Source: Ichthyophis bannanicus
Taxonomy: Eukaryota; Chordata; Amphibia; Gymnophiona; Ichthyophiidae
Length of the DNA: 64,000 nucleotides
Assembly (NCBI GenBank): GCA_033557465.1
Contig: CM066034.1
Location: 415,316,159 to 415,380,158, forward strand
Reading direction: 5' to 3'
Shown here: positions 30,541-40,923 of the stretch, piece after piece
How the letters are laid out: each line of letters opens with the position of its first letter
How positions within the stretch are numbered: position 1 is the stretch's first letter
Notes under the pieces: generated by a model
Seen by the model: the letters and a program-made list of their open reading frames with translations, nothing else
Database searches by the model: none
Told to the model about the DNA's origin: nothing
Made by a program: the position numbers and the translations under genes

Positions 30541-31321
30541 GTTTTTTTTTTTTATTTAATAATTTTCAATCAACTTACAAAAGCAAAGTACAAGCAACTT
30601 AAGTGGTGTTATAGTATTAAAAAGAAAAACAATTGCAGTACAGACCATAAGGGGAAATACATACAAACTAACAGCACTTACATCTAGCCCTCTATATTGG
30701 GGAGATACAAAATTAGGAAAAATAGGAAAAGGAAAAAACATTAAGAGTTAAATCACTCTAGTTACTGAACAGCTTAAACTATCACTCCACACCCTCCCTA
30801 CCATTACTCTGACTCTCCTTACCAACCAAAAATAATTCCAATTGAGAAGGTTCCATAAAAGTAAATTTTGATCCCTGCAACGTAATTAAACATTTGCAGG
30901 GATAACGAAGAAAAAAAGAAGCAGTGAGGGCTAACACTCTAGGTTTCAGTGCCAAAAAGGCCTGTCTCCTAACCTGCGTAGCCCTACACACATCTGGAAA
31001 TATTTGTATTTTTGCACCACAAAACAAAGAGGACATTTTCTTGAAATAACTACGTAATACCAGAACCTTATCCTTATCAGATAGAAATGTTACAATCAAA
31101 GTGGCACGTGATAGAATAATATCTACTACTGATGTGCCTTTGGGCCCTGACTTTCTGACTCTGCGGTCACCCGCTGCTTCCCTTAGTTCTCCGGATCGCA
31201 CTCCTCCTTCCCCGCCCTGTATAATCTCCCCTGTGCCTTTGTCTACTCCGGGGGGTCAGTTTCAGCAGAGTACCCCAGTGTTCCTGGGTGACAAGCTGAA
31301 GCCTGTTACTTGGTCAGTCCT
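30541..31321 (-). mobile_element. ORF1-only L1/Tx1-like insertion (copy 3, truncated)
   Basis: A 781-bp insertion with a 13-bp target duplication and a poly(A) end (T run at 30,542-30,553). It encodes only the C-terminal half of an L1-type ORF1 protein (30,782-31,201: IFPDVCRATQVRRQAFLALKP, then FFLRYPCKC). No ORF2 is present. The 5' end looks truncated or rearranged compared with the copy at 40,355-42,241. Confidence 0.8.
30782..31201 (-). pseudogene. L1/Tx1-like ORF1 protein, C-terminal domain
   Basis: Matches the C-terminal domain of the intact ORF1 at 40,924-42,192: the IFPDV...TQ.R...FL.L.P pattern, then FPCKC/YPCKC about 35 residues later, then the FMEPSQL ending. This is the RNA-binding end of an L1-type ORF1 protein. 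The N-terminal coiled coil is missing. The apparent start Met is probably not native. Confidence 0.75.
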
Positions 31322-31334
31322 TGAAATGTATTGG
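31322..31334. repeat. Target-site duplication of ORF1-only element, right
   Basis: Second copy of TGAAATGTATTGG. Confidence 0.85.
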
Positions 31335-31413
31335 TTTAATATTTGCAGTGTTGCCTTTTGAGTATGGTGCTTTGTGAGTCCTGGTAGTGCTGTTAGGATA
31401 CGGTGGGTTTGCT

Positions 31414-31428
31414 ATGGATTCTAAATGG
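31414..31428. repeat. Target-site duplication of Penelope-like element, left
   Basis: ATGGATTCTAAATGG, repeated at 33,690-33,704. Confidence 0.8.
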
Positions 31429-31698
31429 TCCAAACATAATAGAATACCGTGAATCCCCTTATCACAATATGTTTCTGTCGGGCATAGACCGCCTGAAGAA
31501 GAGAATGTCACACTCCCCCATACGCAGTACATGCCCCTTTTTATTTAATTATCCATTTGTTTTTTTTATATATATGTATTTCAAAACCGCAAAATAAAAG
31601 ATAACCACACTTAGCTGGTCAACTGCACAACTGCACGACGTGCACGTTTCGAGGCAATAAGCCCCTGTTTCAAGTGCTCCAGATGAATCTCAGTGTGC
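31429..31698 (-). repeat. Penelope terminal repeat, left
   Basis: Inverse of 33,388-33,651, with shared blocks such as GGTCAACTGCACAACTGCAC and CCGCAAAATAAAAGATAACC. Confidence 0.85.
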
Positions 31699-31867
31699 CC
31701 CACTTTTCAATAACTGGCAAAAAACGCCGAACACACGGCTGATGAAATTAGGGATATTTGCTCAGCATAGGCTACCCATAGGACTGCCTACTCATAGAAG
31801 AACCTATCACATGAAGGGAATGCCCACAATATCACAGGGTTCCCTGTAGTGACGGAATCGTAAAATG

Positions 31868-32395
31868 TCAAAGTCCCAACCATTCAATCTCCCGATTCAA
31901 ACCAATAGGGGAAACAGTTTGTAGAGTGAATATCCAACGTTGTTCCAAATCACGTAACCTCACCATCCGATCCCCCCCTCTAGGGTCCATGGGAATGTGA
32001 TCAATCACTGTCCAAGTTAATTGCTCAAAACTGTGATGGTAATCCAAACAATGCTGTACCACCGGGGCCGTGGTCACAGACTGTCGAAGCCGCAACGCAT
32101 GCTCCCCCAGCCGAACCTTAATTGCACGTATAGTGCTTCCCACATACCGTAACGGGCAAGGGCACTCCAAAAAATAAATCACAAAAGAAGAAGTGCATGA
32201 AGTTTGCCACCGGCGATAAAAAATATGATCCGACAATAAATCTGACCAGGAAGATCCAGAGAGGGTGGTAGCGCAATAGACACACTCATTACAGGGTGAG
32301 TGAAACCCCAATCGAGCCACCGGATGCTCCGGTCGATCACCCATTATCGCCGATCTCACTAGGACATCACGGAGATTCCGTCCCGAGTGTAGGCA
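31868..32395 (-). pseudogene. GIY-YIG endonuclease domain of Penelope-like element
   Basis: Encodes a cysteine pair (CNECVYC), then IYFLECPCPLRYVGST, the expected variant of the GIY-YIG motif, then an Arg/Glu-bearing helix (RLGEHALRLRQS) and the ending GLNREIEW. It nicks the target DNA for insertion. The frame differs from the RT frame by one base: the shift lies at about 32,390, where the RT frame runs into TAG. In related elements RT and endonuclease are one protein, so the copy is inactive as it stands. Confidence 0.8.
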
Positions 32396-33387
32396 ATCCG
32401 TAAGGGCTTATTAAAACAAGGACATAAGGAAAGAATCAGCCAGTGCTTCTTCAAAATATGCATCACTGCATTAGAATGGCTCATATAAGGCAAAATGCCA
32501 GTCAGAACATCCTCCGATCCAGTAGATGGATGAGACAAGGCCGGGGTAACATCAATAAACCATTCCCAATGAGAGAACAAGGCCCTACGATACGCCCGAG
32601 ATACCACTACCGAAGGGTAGCCCTTAGACAAAAGTCGGGACCTCAAATAGGCGGCATGATGTTTAAATTGAGCAACAGTTGTACATAGCCGGCGAATTTG
32701 CAAAAACTGTCCATAAGGCAGCCCTTTTCGGAGGGGTTCAGGGTGAAAACTTCCATAATTCAATAAACTGTTGCGCTGTACTGGCTTCCTATACAAAGTC
32801 GTGGACAAAGAAGATCCTTCCCGGTAAACCAGCATATCCAAGAATTCCAACCGATCCAAAGAAATATGGGCCGTAAACGTGATATGCAATTTTATAGTAT
32901 CAAGCCAGGTTATAAAGGCATTTAGCGAAGCCAAGTCAGATGTCCAAACAAAAAAGATGTCATCAAGGTAGCGTTTCCAAATGGCAACATGTGTAAACCA
33001 CGAAGAAGGATATATGTACCGTTCCTCTACTTCAGCCATATATAATGTGGCAATGGAAGGAGCCACGGTGGCACCCATTGCAATACCAAACACTTGTTGG
33101 AAGAACTCTCCTTCAAACAGGAAATAATTTCGGGTGAGCACCAAAGATATCAACTCCAACAAGAATGATTTTGGTAAACGCGTCGGGGCGTGCTCAAACT
33201 TGGTCTGAAGAAGATCCAATGCTTCCACCTGGTCCACGTTCGTATATAGGGCCACCACATCCAAAGTCACTATATAACACTGAGCAGACGGCAAAAGCAA
33301 ATGCTGAAGGAGGCCCAAAAAATGTGTAGAGTCCTCTATAAACGATTGAACCAAAGATGCCTCTTCCCTGGGAAAAGCGGGGCACAC
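32359..33387 (-). pseudogene. Penelope-type reverse transcriptase, C-terminal two thirds
   Basis: Seen in order: TLDVVALYTNV (motif A), FGIAMGATVAPSIATLYM (motif B), KRYLDDIFFVW (catalytic motif C), then LEFLDMLVYREG and the thumb region. The frame begins in a region joined abruptly to the right inverted repeat at 33,388, so N-terminal RT sequence is missing. It is open for 342 codons up to the frameshift before the endonuclease. Confidence 0.85.
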
Positions 33388-33651
33388 TGAGATTCATCTG
33401 GAGCACTTGAAACGTTTATTGCCTCAAAACGTGCACGTCGTGCAGTTGTGCAGTTGACCAGCTAAGTGTGGTTATCTTTTATTTTGCGGTTTTGAAATAC
33501 ATATATATAAAAAAACAAATGGATAATTAAATAAAAAGGGGCATGTACTGCGTATGGGGGAGAGTGACATTCTCTTCTTCAGGCGGTCTATGCCCGACAG
33601 AAACATATTGTGATAAGGGGATTCACGGTATTCTATTATGTTTGGACCTCT
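33388..33651 (+). repeat. Penelope terminal repeat, right
   Basis: Inverted relative to 31,429-31,698. The inner edge cuts into the RT gene. Confidence 0.85.
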
Positions 33652-33689
33652 TATTGGTTGAGTACCGATCTTCTGGGTTCATTGTATTG

Positions 33690-33704
33690 ATGGATTCTAA
33701 ATGG
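33690..33704. repeat. Target-site duplication of Penelope-like element, right
   Basis: Second copy of ATGGATTCTAAATGG. Confidence 0.8.
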
Positions 33705-33889
33705 GCAGTGTTTGTAGTAGTTCCTAATGTGCCTGGCGGTTGGTACTGGATTATAGTAATGTAGAAATCTTTTAGTCTTTCTTTATCCATACACTCATTA
33801 AGAGGCATGTTTACTAAAAGTTAGTGTATGGTAACATTATGCAAATGAGGCCCCTTATGCAAATGAGGCCCCGCACCAAGTCTCCGCAC
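33705..33889. other. Unassigned sequence with a short direct repeat
   Basis: Continuation of the host sequence of the Penelope insertion. It contains the short direct repeat ATGCAAATGAGGCCCC twice near 33,838-33,873. Confidence 0.4.
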
Positions 33890-34860
33890 AAGACCCCGCA
33901 CCCCCCTTGGGCCACCCCTGGAAACATGCTCCCAGGAACTCCAGGGACTGGGAAGCTAACAACTGTCTTTTTCCCCGATTGATCACCAGGGCAAGGCTTT
34001 CCAAAAATAAAAAAAGAACACTACTCGGTTCGCTACCTAAGACACCTCTGAAAGAGAACGGGCTTCGAAGAGCCAGACATGCAAATATGAGTCCACACAG
34101 CCACCACCACCAAGACCTTGGAGAATGTCCTGGGGGCAATAGAGAGTCCAAATGGGTGGGCGGCAGACTGAAAGTAAAAGCCAAGTACAGCAAACCGCAG
34201 ATACTGTTGCTGATCCTCCCAGATCATGATATGAAAATACACTTCCGCCAATTCAAAGATGCAAGGAACTCCCCTCAGTGCACCGCTTGAATCGCGGATC
34301 GCAAGGTTTTCATTTGGAAGTGCAGGATATGCAAGCACTTGTTGAGACCCTTGAGGTCCAGAATGATCCATCTTTTTCAGCACTATGAAATATATGCAAT
34401 ACCTACTCTTGACTCTGTTGTCTGGGGGAATGGGCACCACTGTCTTCAGGAGCAGCAACTTGAACAAGGTCATCCACACAGTGGCCCTTTTGTCCACAGA
34501 CTCACAGGGGGAGATGATGAAAGCATCAAGGAGCAGCTCTTTGCATTCCAGGACATAGCCATACTGAATGGTATCTAGCACCCAGTGATTCTTGGTGACC
34601 TGGGACCATTCCTGAAAGAAGAGACGAAGCCTGCTCTCAACTGGCAGAACCAAGGAATGGGCCTCCAAACCTTCATTGCGCAGCCCGGGAGGGATCTCTC
34701 TGGAGGAGACTGTCCCTGGGCCCACGTGCCCCACGAAAGAACTGAGAACGAGTCCGAAATCTGGAAGCAAAGGGGAAGAACGCGTTTCCAGGCCAGTAGC
34801 GACAGGAGTCCCGAGACCCCCGGGAGCCTGACCATTAAGAAGCAATAAAAACAGAAAAGA
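33890..34860 (-). mobile_element. Old DIRS-like element, RT region
   Basis: Matches the RT region of copy (b) at 37.4-38.2 kb, for example around the GATTGATCACC site near 33,978 and GGAGTCCCGAGA near 34,809. The minus-strand translation 34,033-34,845 shows DIRS RT landmarks (LRFAVLGFYFQSAAHPFGL). The catalytic region is degraded. It probably continues copy (a) after the palindrome, minisatellite and other inserts, but the link is inferred. Confidence 0.65.
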
Positions 34861-34975
34861 GAGAGAGGGAAGACATGGAAATGGTGTGTTGCAGAGAAGA
34901 ACAAATATAAAAAAGAATTTTGTGTAGCTATGAATAATGTAAACAGAAAATCAAATAGGATAAACACCAATCATA
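34861..34975. other. Unassigned AT-rich sequence
   Basis: No feature recognised. Confidence 0.3.
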
Positions 34976-35263
34976 ATTGTGAATATAAAATACTTGATAT
35001 AGGAAATTTTAAAACAAAGTAAATACAGGTTTGCATAAAATGAGAAAAAAACATGTCATAGTGGTAAAAAAAAAATCAATAAATATAAATAATAAATACA
35101 ACATAAATACCATGTGACTCAGACAGAGAAATATAAATATGTGAACCCAAAACAGACAATTAATTTTTTTACCAATATGACATGTAATTTTCTCATGTTA
35201 TACAAACTTTCTGTATTTACTTTGTTTTAAAATTTCCTTTATCATATATTTTATATCCACAAT
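34976..35263. repeat. Foldback element with 90-bp inverted arms
   Basis: The left arm 34,976-35,065 is the imperfect inverse of 35,171-35,263. Both carry AAATTTTAAAACAAAGTAAA (or its inverse). The loop is about 105 bp and A-rich. No ORF. Consistent with a small MITE. Confidence 0.8.
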
Positions 35264-35382
35264 TTTATTGCTTTTTATTGTTTCTAATATTGATAAGTAC
35301 TCCATGGTGTGGTGTGTTACCTGCTCTCTTTTGTCTCCTGTACTGTTTTGTGGGTATTTCTGTCTTCTTTGGTTACTTAGAG
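35264..35382. other. Unassigned sequence
   Basis: T-rich sequence without a recognisable feature. Confidence 0.3.
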
Positions 35383-36297
35383 AAGAAGGTCAGGCAAACC
35401 ACCTGGTTCACATGAAAGGGAGAAATCGCTTCAGGGAAGAAGGAAGACACAGGCCGAAGGGAAATGGCCTTCTCAGAAAAATACGAGAGGTAAGGATCTT
35501 GGCAAAACAGAGCCAGCAGCTCTGAATCTTCCTTCCGGAACAAATTGTAACCAAGAAGGCCGTCTTGAGCATCAAATCCTTCAGAATAGCATGTTTCAAC
35601 GGCTCACATGTTCTGACATCAGGGCCCTGAGCTCCAGACACAGATCCCAGGAAGGGACCAAAGACCAAAGGGAAGAATGTAGACACCGAACCCCCTGAAA
35701 AAGGCATGAAACATCCGGGTGTAAGGCTAGAGATTTACCAGCCAACGGACTTCTGAAACAAGCTAAAGCTGCCACCATTAGAAAAGGCCAACAGAGACGG
35801 CACTTTGGCCGACTCAGGAGCCAGCTGCCGTGCGCCTACCGCAATCAAAGAATCAGACCCTCACTAATGACACATTGGTAGTCCTCCACCGGGCTCTGAG
35901 TAGAGTGGAAAAGCACTGCTGGAGAGTAGCCCGTATGTGCTAACTGTCTCCGTACAGAAGTCAGCTGTAAGCGAGAAGGGAACCGGGTCCTCCAGGACAA
36001 GTGGCCTCCGACACAATAGGCCCTGAGACAGAGGCAAACAATGAGGTGGCACTTGCAGGAGCCGCATCAGATCTCTGAATCATGCTCTCCTCGGCCAACT
36101 AGGCACAGTCAGAATAATCCTTCTTGGGTAGCGCTCCATATGCTGAATCACAAGCCCCACCAGAGGCCACGGAAGAAACACATACAGCAAGTGTTGACCT
36201 GGTCAAGGTTGAGCTAGGGCGCCAATGCCTTCAGATCCTGTCTCCATGCAGCGACTGAAGAAGTGGCGCACTTTGGCATGGAACGGGTTGCCATTAG
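35383..36297 (-). mobile_element. Old DIRS-like element (b), recombinase region
   Basis: Matches old copies (a) and (c) (for example ACCACCTGGTTCACATGAAA at 35,399, also present near 7,140 and 55,260). It corresponds to the recombinase domain on the minus strand, with many stops. It starts in mid-domain, so the terminal part is missing. Interrupted at 36,297 by an L2-like LINE. Confidence 0.7.
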
Positions 36298-36668
36298 ATT
36301 TATTTATTATTTATTTATTACAATTTCTTATATACCGCACTATTCGATATCAGCGCGGTTTACAATAAAACAAAAGGACCAGAACAACAGGCTGTTCGGT
36401 TTTACAGAGAACAGGTGTACAAACTTGGTTAACATGGGTGAACTATTTACATAAAATATCTACAAGTAGGCATGCTGACAAAGCTCTAGAAGTAATTTGT
36501 GGTTACTTTCTTTGGCGGGGTTATCTAGGCTTCATTGCTGACTGGGTAGTATTTGAGGAACAGGTGAAATTTGAGTGCCTTCCTGAACTGAGTTAAGTCA
36601 ACGATAACACGAATGTCAGATGGTAGGGCATTCCAGCATCTTGGGGCGCAAAATTTGAAGGCCCTAGA
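36298..36668 (-). mobile_element. L2-like LINE, 3' fragment
   Basis: On the minus strand it encodes FCAPRCWNALPSDIR then TQFRKALKFHLF, the C-terminal signature of L2-type ORF2. The 3' end has GCGGTATATAAGAAATTGTAAT followed by an AAAT-rich tail (36,298-36,330). It is inserted in DIRS copy (b): the flanks rejoin when compared with 27,490-27,540. Confidence 0.75.
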
Positions 36669-38244
36669 TCCCTCTTGGGGCGACCCCACTGGTGCAGAAA
36701 CAACTGAAATGCCTCTTGACTGAACTCTCACTCTCCTGGAACTAGAGAATGCTGGCTTAGAAAATCCGTTTCCACAGTATCTACTATGGTAGAGCCAACA
36801 AATGAGGAGGTTTTTCACCACCCAGGCAAACAGGTGAGTCATCTGCAGGACTACCCAGCACTCCTTGTGCCGCCATGCCGATTGACAAAAGCCACTACTG
36901 TGGCATTGTCTGAGAATAATAGAACTGCCTGGCCCTCGACCGGGGGCCAGAAATGCCGAAGAGTTAACCTGATGACCCTTGCCTCAAAGCAGTTGATGGA
37001 CCATATCGCTTCCCTGCGGTTCCAATGGCCCTATGCTGTTCGGCCTTGGCACTGGGCTCCTCAACCCGAGAGACTGGCACCTGTTGTCAGAAGGATCGAT
37101 GAGCGATTGACAAACAGCATGCCCTTCCTCAAGCTGACCATCATAATCACTGGGAGCAGGAGCCGAGCACAAACTGCTGAGAACTCAGGGACCACCAAGC
37201 CCCTAAGAACCATTGGAGTGGCCAAATTTGAGCATGTGCCCACAGCACAATTTCGATTGTCACCGCCATCAATCCAAGGAGCTGAAAATCACCCCACGAC
37301 TCTGAGAGCCTGCTGCAAACAGAACAGCACTAGGCAATCCAACAGCCTTTGACTTTCTCCTCTGGCAGGAAGACTCTGCAACAATTCGCTCACCAATTGA
37401 TCACCCAGACGAGGCTCATCAGAGAGAACACCACTCGGGGAGCTACCTGACTGGCCACTGAAAGAAAATGGGCTCGGATGAGCCAGTAGTCCAGATATGG
37501 ATGCACACAAATCCCCTGGTGCCATAGCATTGCAGTCACCAACACCATGACTTTGGAGAACGTACTTGAGGCAGTGGAGAGACCAAATGGAAGGGCAGTG
37601 ATCTGAAAGTGCGAGCTAAGCATGGCAAAAAGCAGATACTTTGCTGATCCCTTAGACTGGGATACGAAAATAGGACTCAGCCAAATCCAGAGGTGTCAGG
37701 AACTCCCCTTGGCGCACCACTAGAATCATTGATCGCAAAGTTTCCATCCAGAAGCACATGATGCGCAAGTGCTCATTGACACACTTGAGGTCCAGAATGG
37801 GCCCGAATGTTCCTTCCATCTCAGCACCATGAAACAGGCAGAATATCTGCCCTTGCCCCAACGTCTGGGGGAATGGGACAAGTTGCCTCTCCTGAAGGCA
37901 GTGTTGCCAAGGTGATCCACACAGTGGGCATGCTTCTTCCACAAGAGAAGAAGATGAAAAGCAGCCAGGACATATCCATCCTGAATGGGGACTACAACCA
38001 AGTGATCCTTGGTGACCCAGGTCCATTCCTGAAAGAAGAGGCAAAGCCTACCCCCAACCAGAGGAATCAGGGAATTGGCCCCCAAACTTTCATGGGACTG
38101 GGACCCTGGGCTTAAGTGCTCCATGAAAGGGACTGAAAATGAGCCCAGGCCAATAGGAGAGGGGAAAAAAGACTTTCCAGGACAGCAGCGATGGGAGTCC
38201 CGAGATCCCGGGAGTCTGACCACTGCATCCACGAGGCACGGTGG
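36669..38244 (-). mobile_element. Old DIRS-like element (b), RNase H and RT region
   Basis: Follows the inserted LINE. RNase H-like blocks lie at 36.7-37.1 kb and RT-like blocks at 37.4-38.2 kb on the minus strand; the frame 37,652-38,044 holds ILDLKCVNEHL, comparable with ILDLRELNKFL in the young RT. There are many frameshifts. Confidence 0.65.
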
Positions 38245-39055
38245 AGGCTGACGGAAAAGGGGTTCCTACCCGCTTCATAGTCTCCTTGCACCTGTCCTCT
38301 GGAAGGCAGAAAGATTTCACTTTGTTCAAGACCTTCACTAGCTTCTCTAAATTGGACACAACAGAAGCATCCCTCTAAGGCCAGATGGGCAACTGGGCTT
38401 TGGAAGATGAGTCTGCTGCGCCATGTCAGAGCTAAGCCAATGCCATGTCATCATTGACAGGGCACAATCTCTGGCCACTAGACATACCAGGACATACATA
38501 GCATCATAAAGTAAGGCCGTAGCAGATTACAAAAGAGGGGCAGAATCATCTGGTGGAAGAGACTGCATCCATTGGAGCAGGGCTTGAGATGTCAGACCTG
38601 CACATATCGTCAACTGAAAAATTGCAGCCACCGCAGTGAACCAGTTTGTCAACACAAATCCATCTTTCAGTCCAGAGTATCCTTTATGGCTGATCCGTCT
38701 TCCGCAGATGGTCCATCTGGTAACCATCATGACTTGCGCATCCACATTGGAAATATCAAACCACACAACGCGCTCCTTCTCTGGGAGAGTGTGCATCTTC
38801 TTATACACGCTTAGCCCCTTAAGCAGAGAATTGGGGGAATCCCACTCTGGCCTAAACAAGCTCTTGAGCACCTCTGGGAATGGGAAGACAGTAGTGGATT
38901 TCTACACCCCTTGCAGGTGTGGATTTATCTTCGGTTTCTACTCCATTCCTGGAGCATCCGCCAAGTTCAAGGTGGATAAGACCCTGGGAATGAACACTTC
39001 CAGTTCCTCCTCCAGGAACAGGCAGATAACATTGCAAATTTGTTTCTGATCTTGT
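38245..39055 (-). pseudogene. Gag-like gene of old DIRS-like element (b)
   Basis: The frame 38,527-38,871 is the best preserved part (YKKMHTLPEKERVVWFDI). The same region occurs in copy (c) at 61.74-62.1 kb (YKKIYALPEEERGECLMF), so it is a shared gene of this older DIRS family. It is not clearly alignable by eye with the Gag of the young DIRS pair, so this is a separate family. Confidence 0.55.
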
Positions 39056-39434
39056 TTCTTGTATTTTTGTTTGCAAGCTTGTATCTTTGCTGTACAAGCA
39101 GTGTTGCTTGGTATATTGTTAAAATTTATAAATATAAAATTAAATTAAATTAAAAAAAACATCACATACAATATCCAAAGAGTTTAAGGCTGACCTGGAG
39201 CAATCTAGAGTGGTGCTATCAACCTGTACCATACGCTGCACACTAAACAAAGAAGGACTTCATAGGCAAAGGCCAAAGAGAACCCCACTGCTCATAGTCA
39301 GACATAAAAAGGCACGCCTGATCTTTGCCCAAACCTGCCTTGAGAAATCACAGTCCTTCTGGGAAAATGTTCCGTGGACAGATGAAAAGCTTGAAGGGCC
39401 CAAAATTCGAAGCCCTGTAAACCATGTAACTGCT

Positions 39435-40043
<609 letters not shown>

Positions 40044-40338
40044 TGAAATGTGCTACCTAGTGTCAGAAAGCTAGGCTTGGGTCCTCCAGCAGGACATTGA
40101 CCCAATACATACATCCAAAAGTACAAAAGAATGGTTAAAAAGGAACAAATGGACTGTTGTAAACTGGTCAGCAATGAGTCCTGATCTACATTCATGAGCT
40201 GGAGCAAATCGCAGTGGAAGAGTGGGAGACCAGCAGACAGATCTATGAAACTTATAGACGGCTACAAAAAATGCTTGGAGGCTGTCATCACTTCCAAGGG
40301 TTGCGCAATGAAATATTAGTGAAGGGTGCCATTAATCC

Positions 40339-40354
40339 TGTCCAGGCCATTTTT
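40339..40354. repeat. Target-site duplication of ORF1-only element, left
   Basis: TGTCCAGGCCATTTTT, repeated at 42,242-42,257. Confidence 0.9.
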
Positions 40355-40386
40355 TTTTAACTTTCTATTTATGCATTTTACAATTA

Positions 40387-40710
40387 ATCAAGCAGAGGAG
40401 CGGAGGAGTGGCCTAGTGGTTGGGGCAAGGTACTTCAGGCCGGAAGGTCAGTGGTTCAAATCCCACTAGAGGACAGCAACCTTGGGCCGGAAGGACTGGG
40501 GTTTCTAGTCACACAGGTGCTCCTTGTGGTCTTGGGCAAGCCACTTAACCCTCCATAGCCCATTTTCCCTGTAAAATAGTTATCTCCAAGTTATAATGCC
40601 CTGTTCAATGTAATTTCAGTTTGTTCAATGTAAACTGCACTGATGCAGAATAGCACAGTATATAAGAGAATGTAAATAAATAAACAAATAAAAATAAACA
40701 CACTTGTATA
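40387..40710 (+). mobile_element. tRNA-derived SINE with L2-like tail
   Basis: The head has a tRNA-like promoter: box A GTGGCCTAGTGGTT near 40,407 and box B GGTTCAAATCC near 40,451. The body has CTTGGGCAAGCCACTTAACC. The tail has GTAAACTGCACTGAT...ATATAAGAGAATGTAAATAAATA, resembling the 3' ends of the L2-like LINEs here (36.3 and 43.85 kb). It was probably mobilised by that LINE. It is inserted in the ORF1-only element. Confidence 0.8.
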
Positions 40711-40923
40711 GTAAAGATACACCTGTCTCAATAACAATATAAGAAAACAAATCAAGAAACATTATACAAGAGTATCAATAGTCCTCATGAAAGAGGAGAG
40801 CAGCATAACAAACATACAGAGGACAGGAACTCCCCGGTATGATTTAAAAAAAAGAAAAGTTATACCAAAAACCAAGAGAGGGCAGAGAACCAAGCATTTT
40901 ACTCCATAAGAATGGGGAACCAC

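Larger units (their letters stand above)
31429..33689 (-). mobile_element. Penelope-like element with inverted flanking repeats
   Basis: A 2.26-kb element on the minus strand with a 15-bp target duplication. RT and a GIY-YIG-type endonuclease lie between two copies of a sequence of about 270 bp in inverted orientation (31,429-31,698 and about 33,388-33,651). A tail of about 38 bp (33,652-33,689) lies outside the right flank, as known for Penelope elements. The RT N-terminus is missing, so the copy is 5'-truncated or a fused partial dimer. Confidence 0.85.

Noticed and set aside
40387..40470. Possible tRNA gene
   Set aside because: Box A and B are present but no tRNA fold is complete and a SINE body follows.
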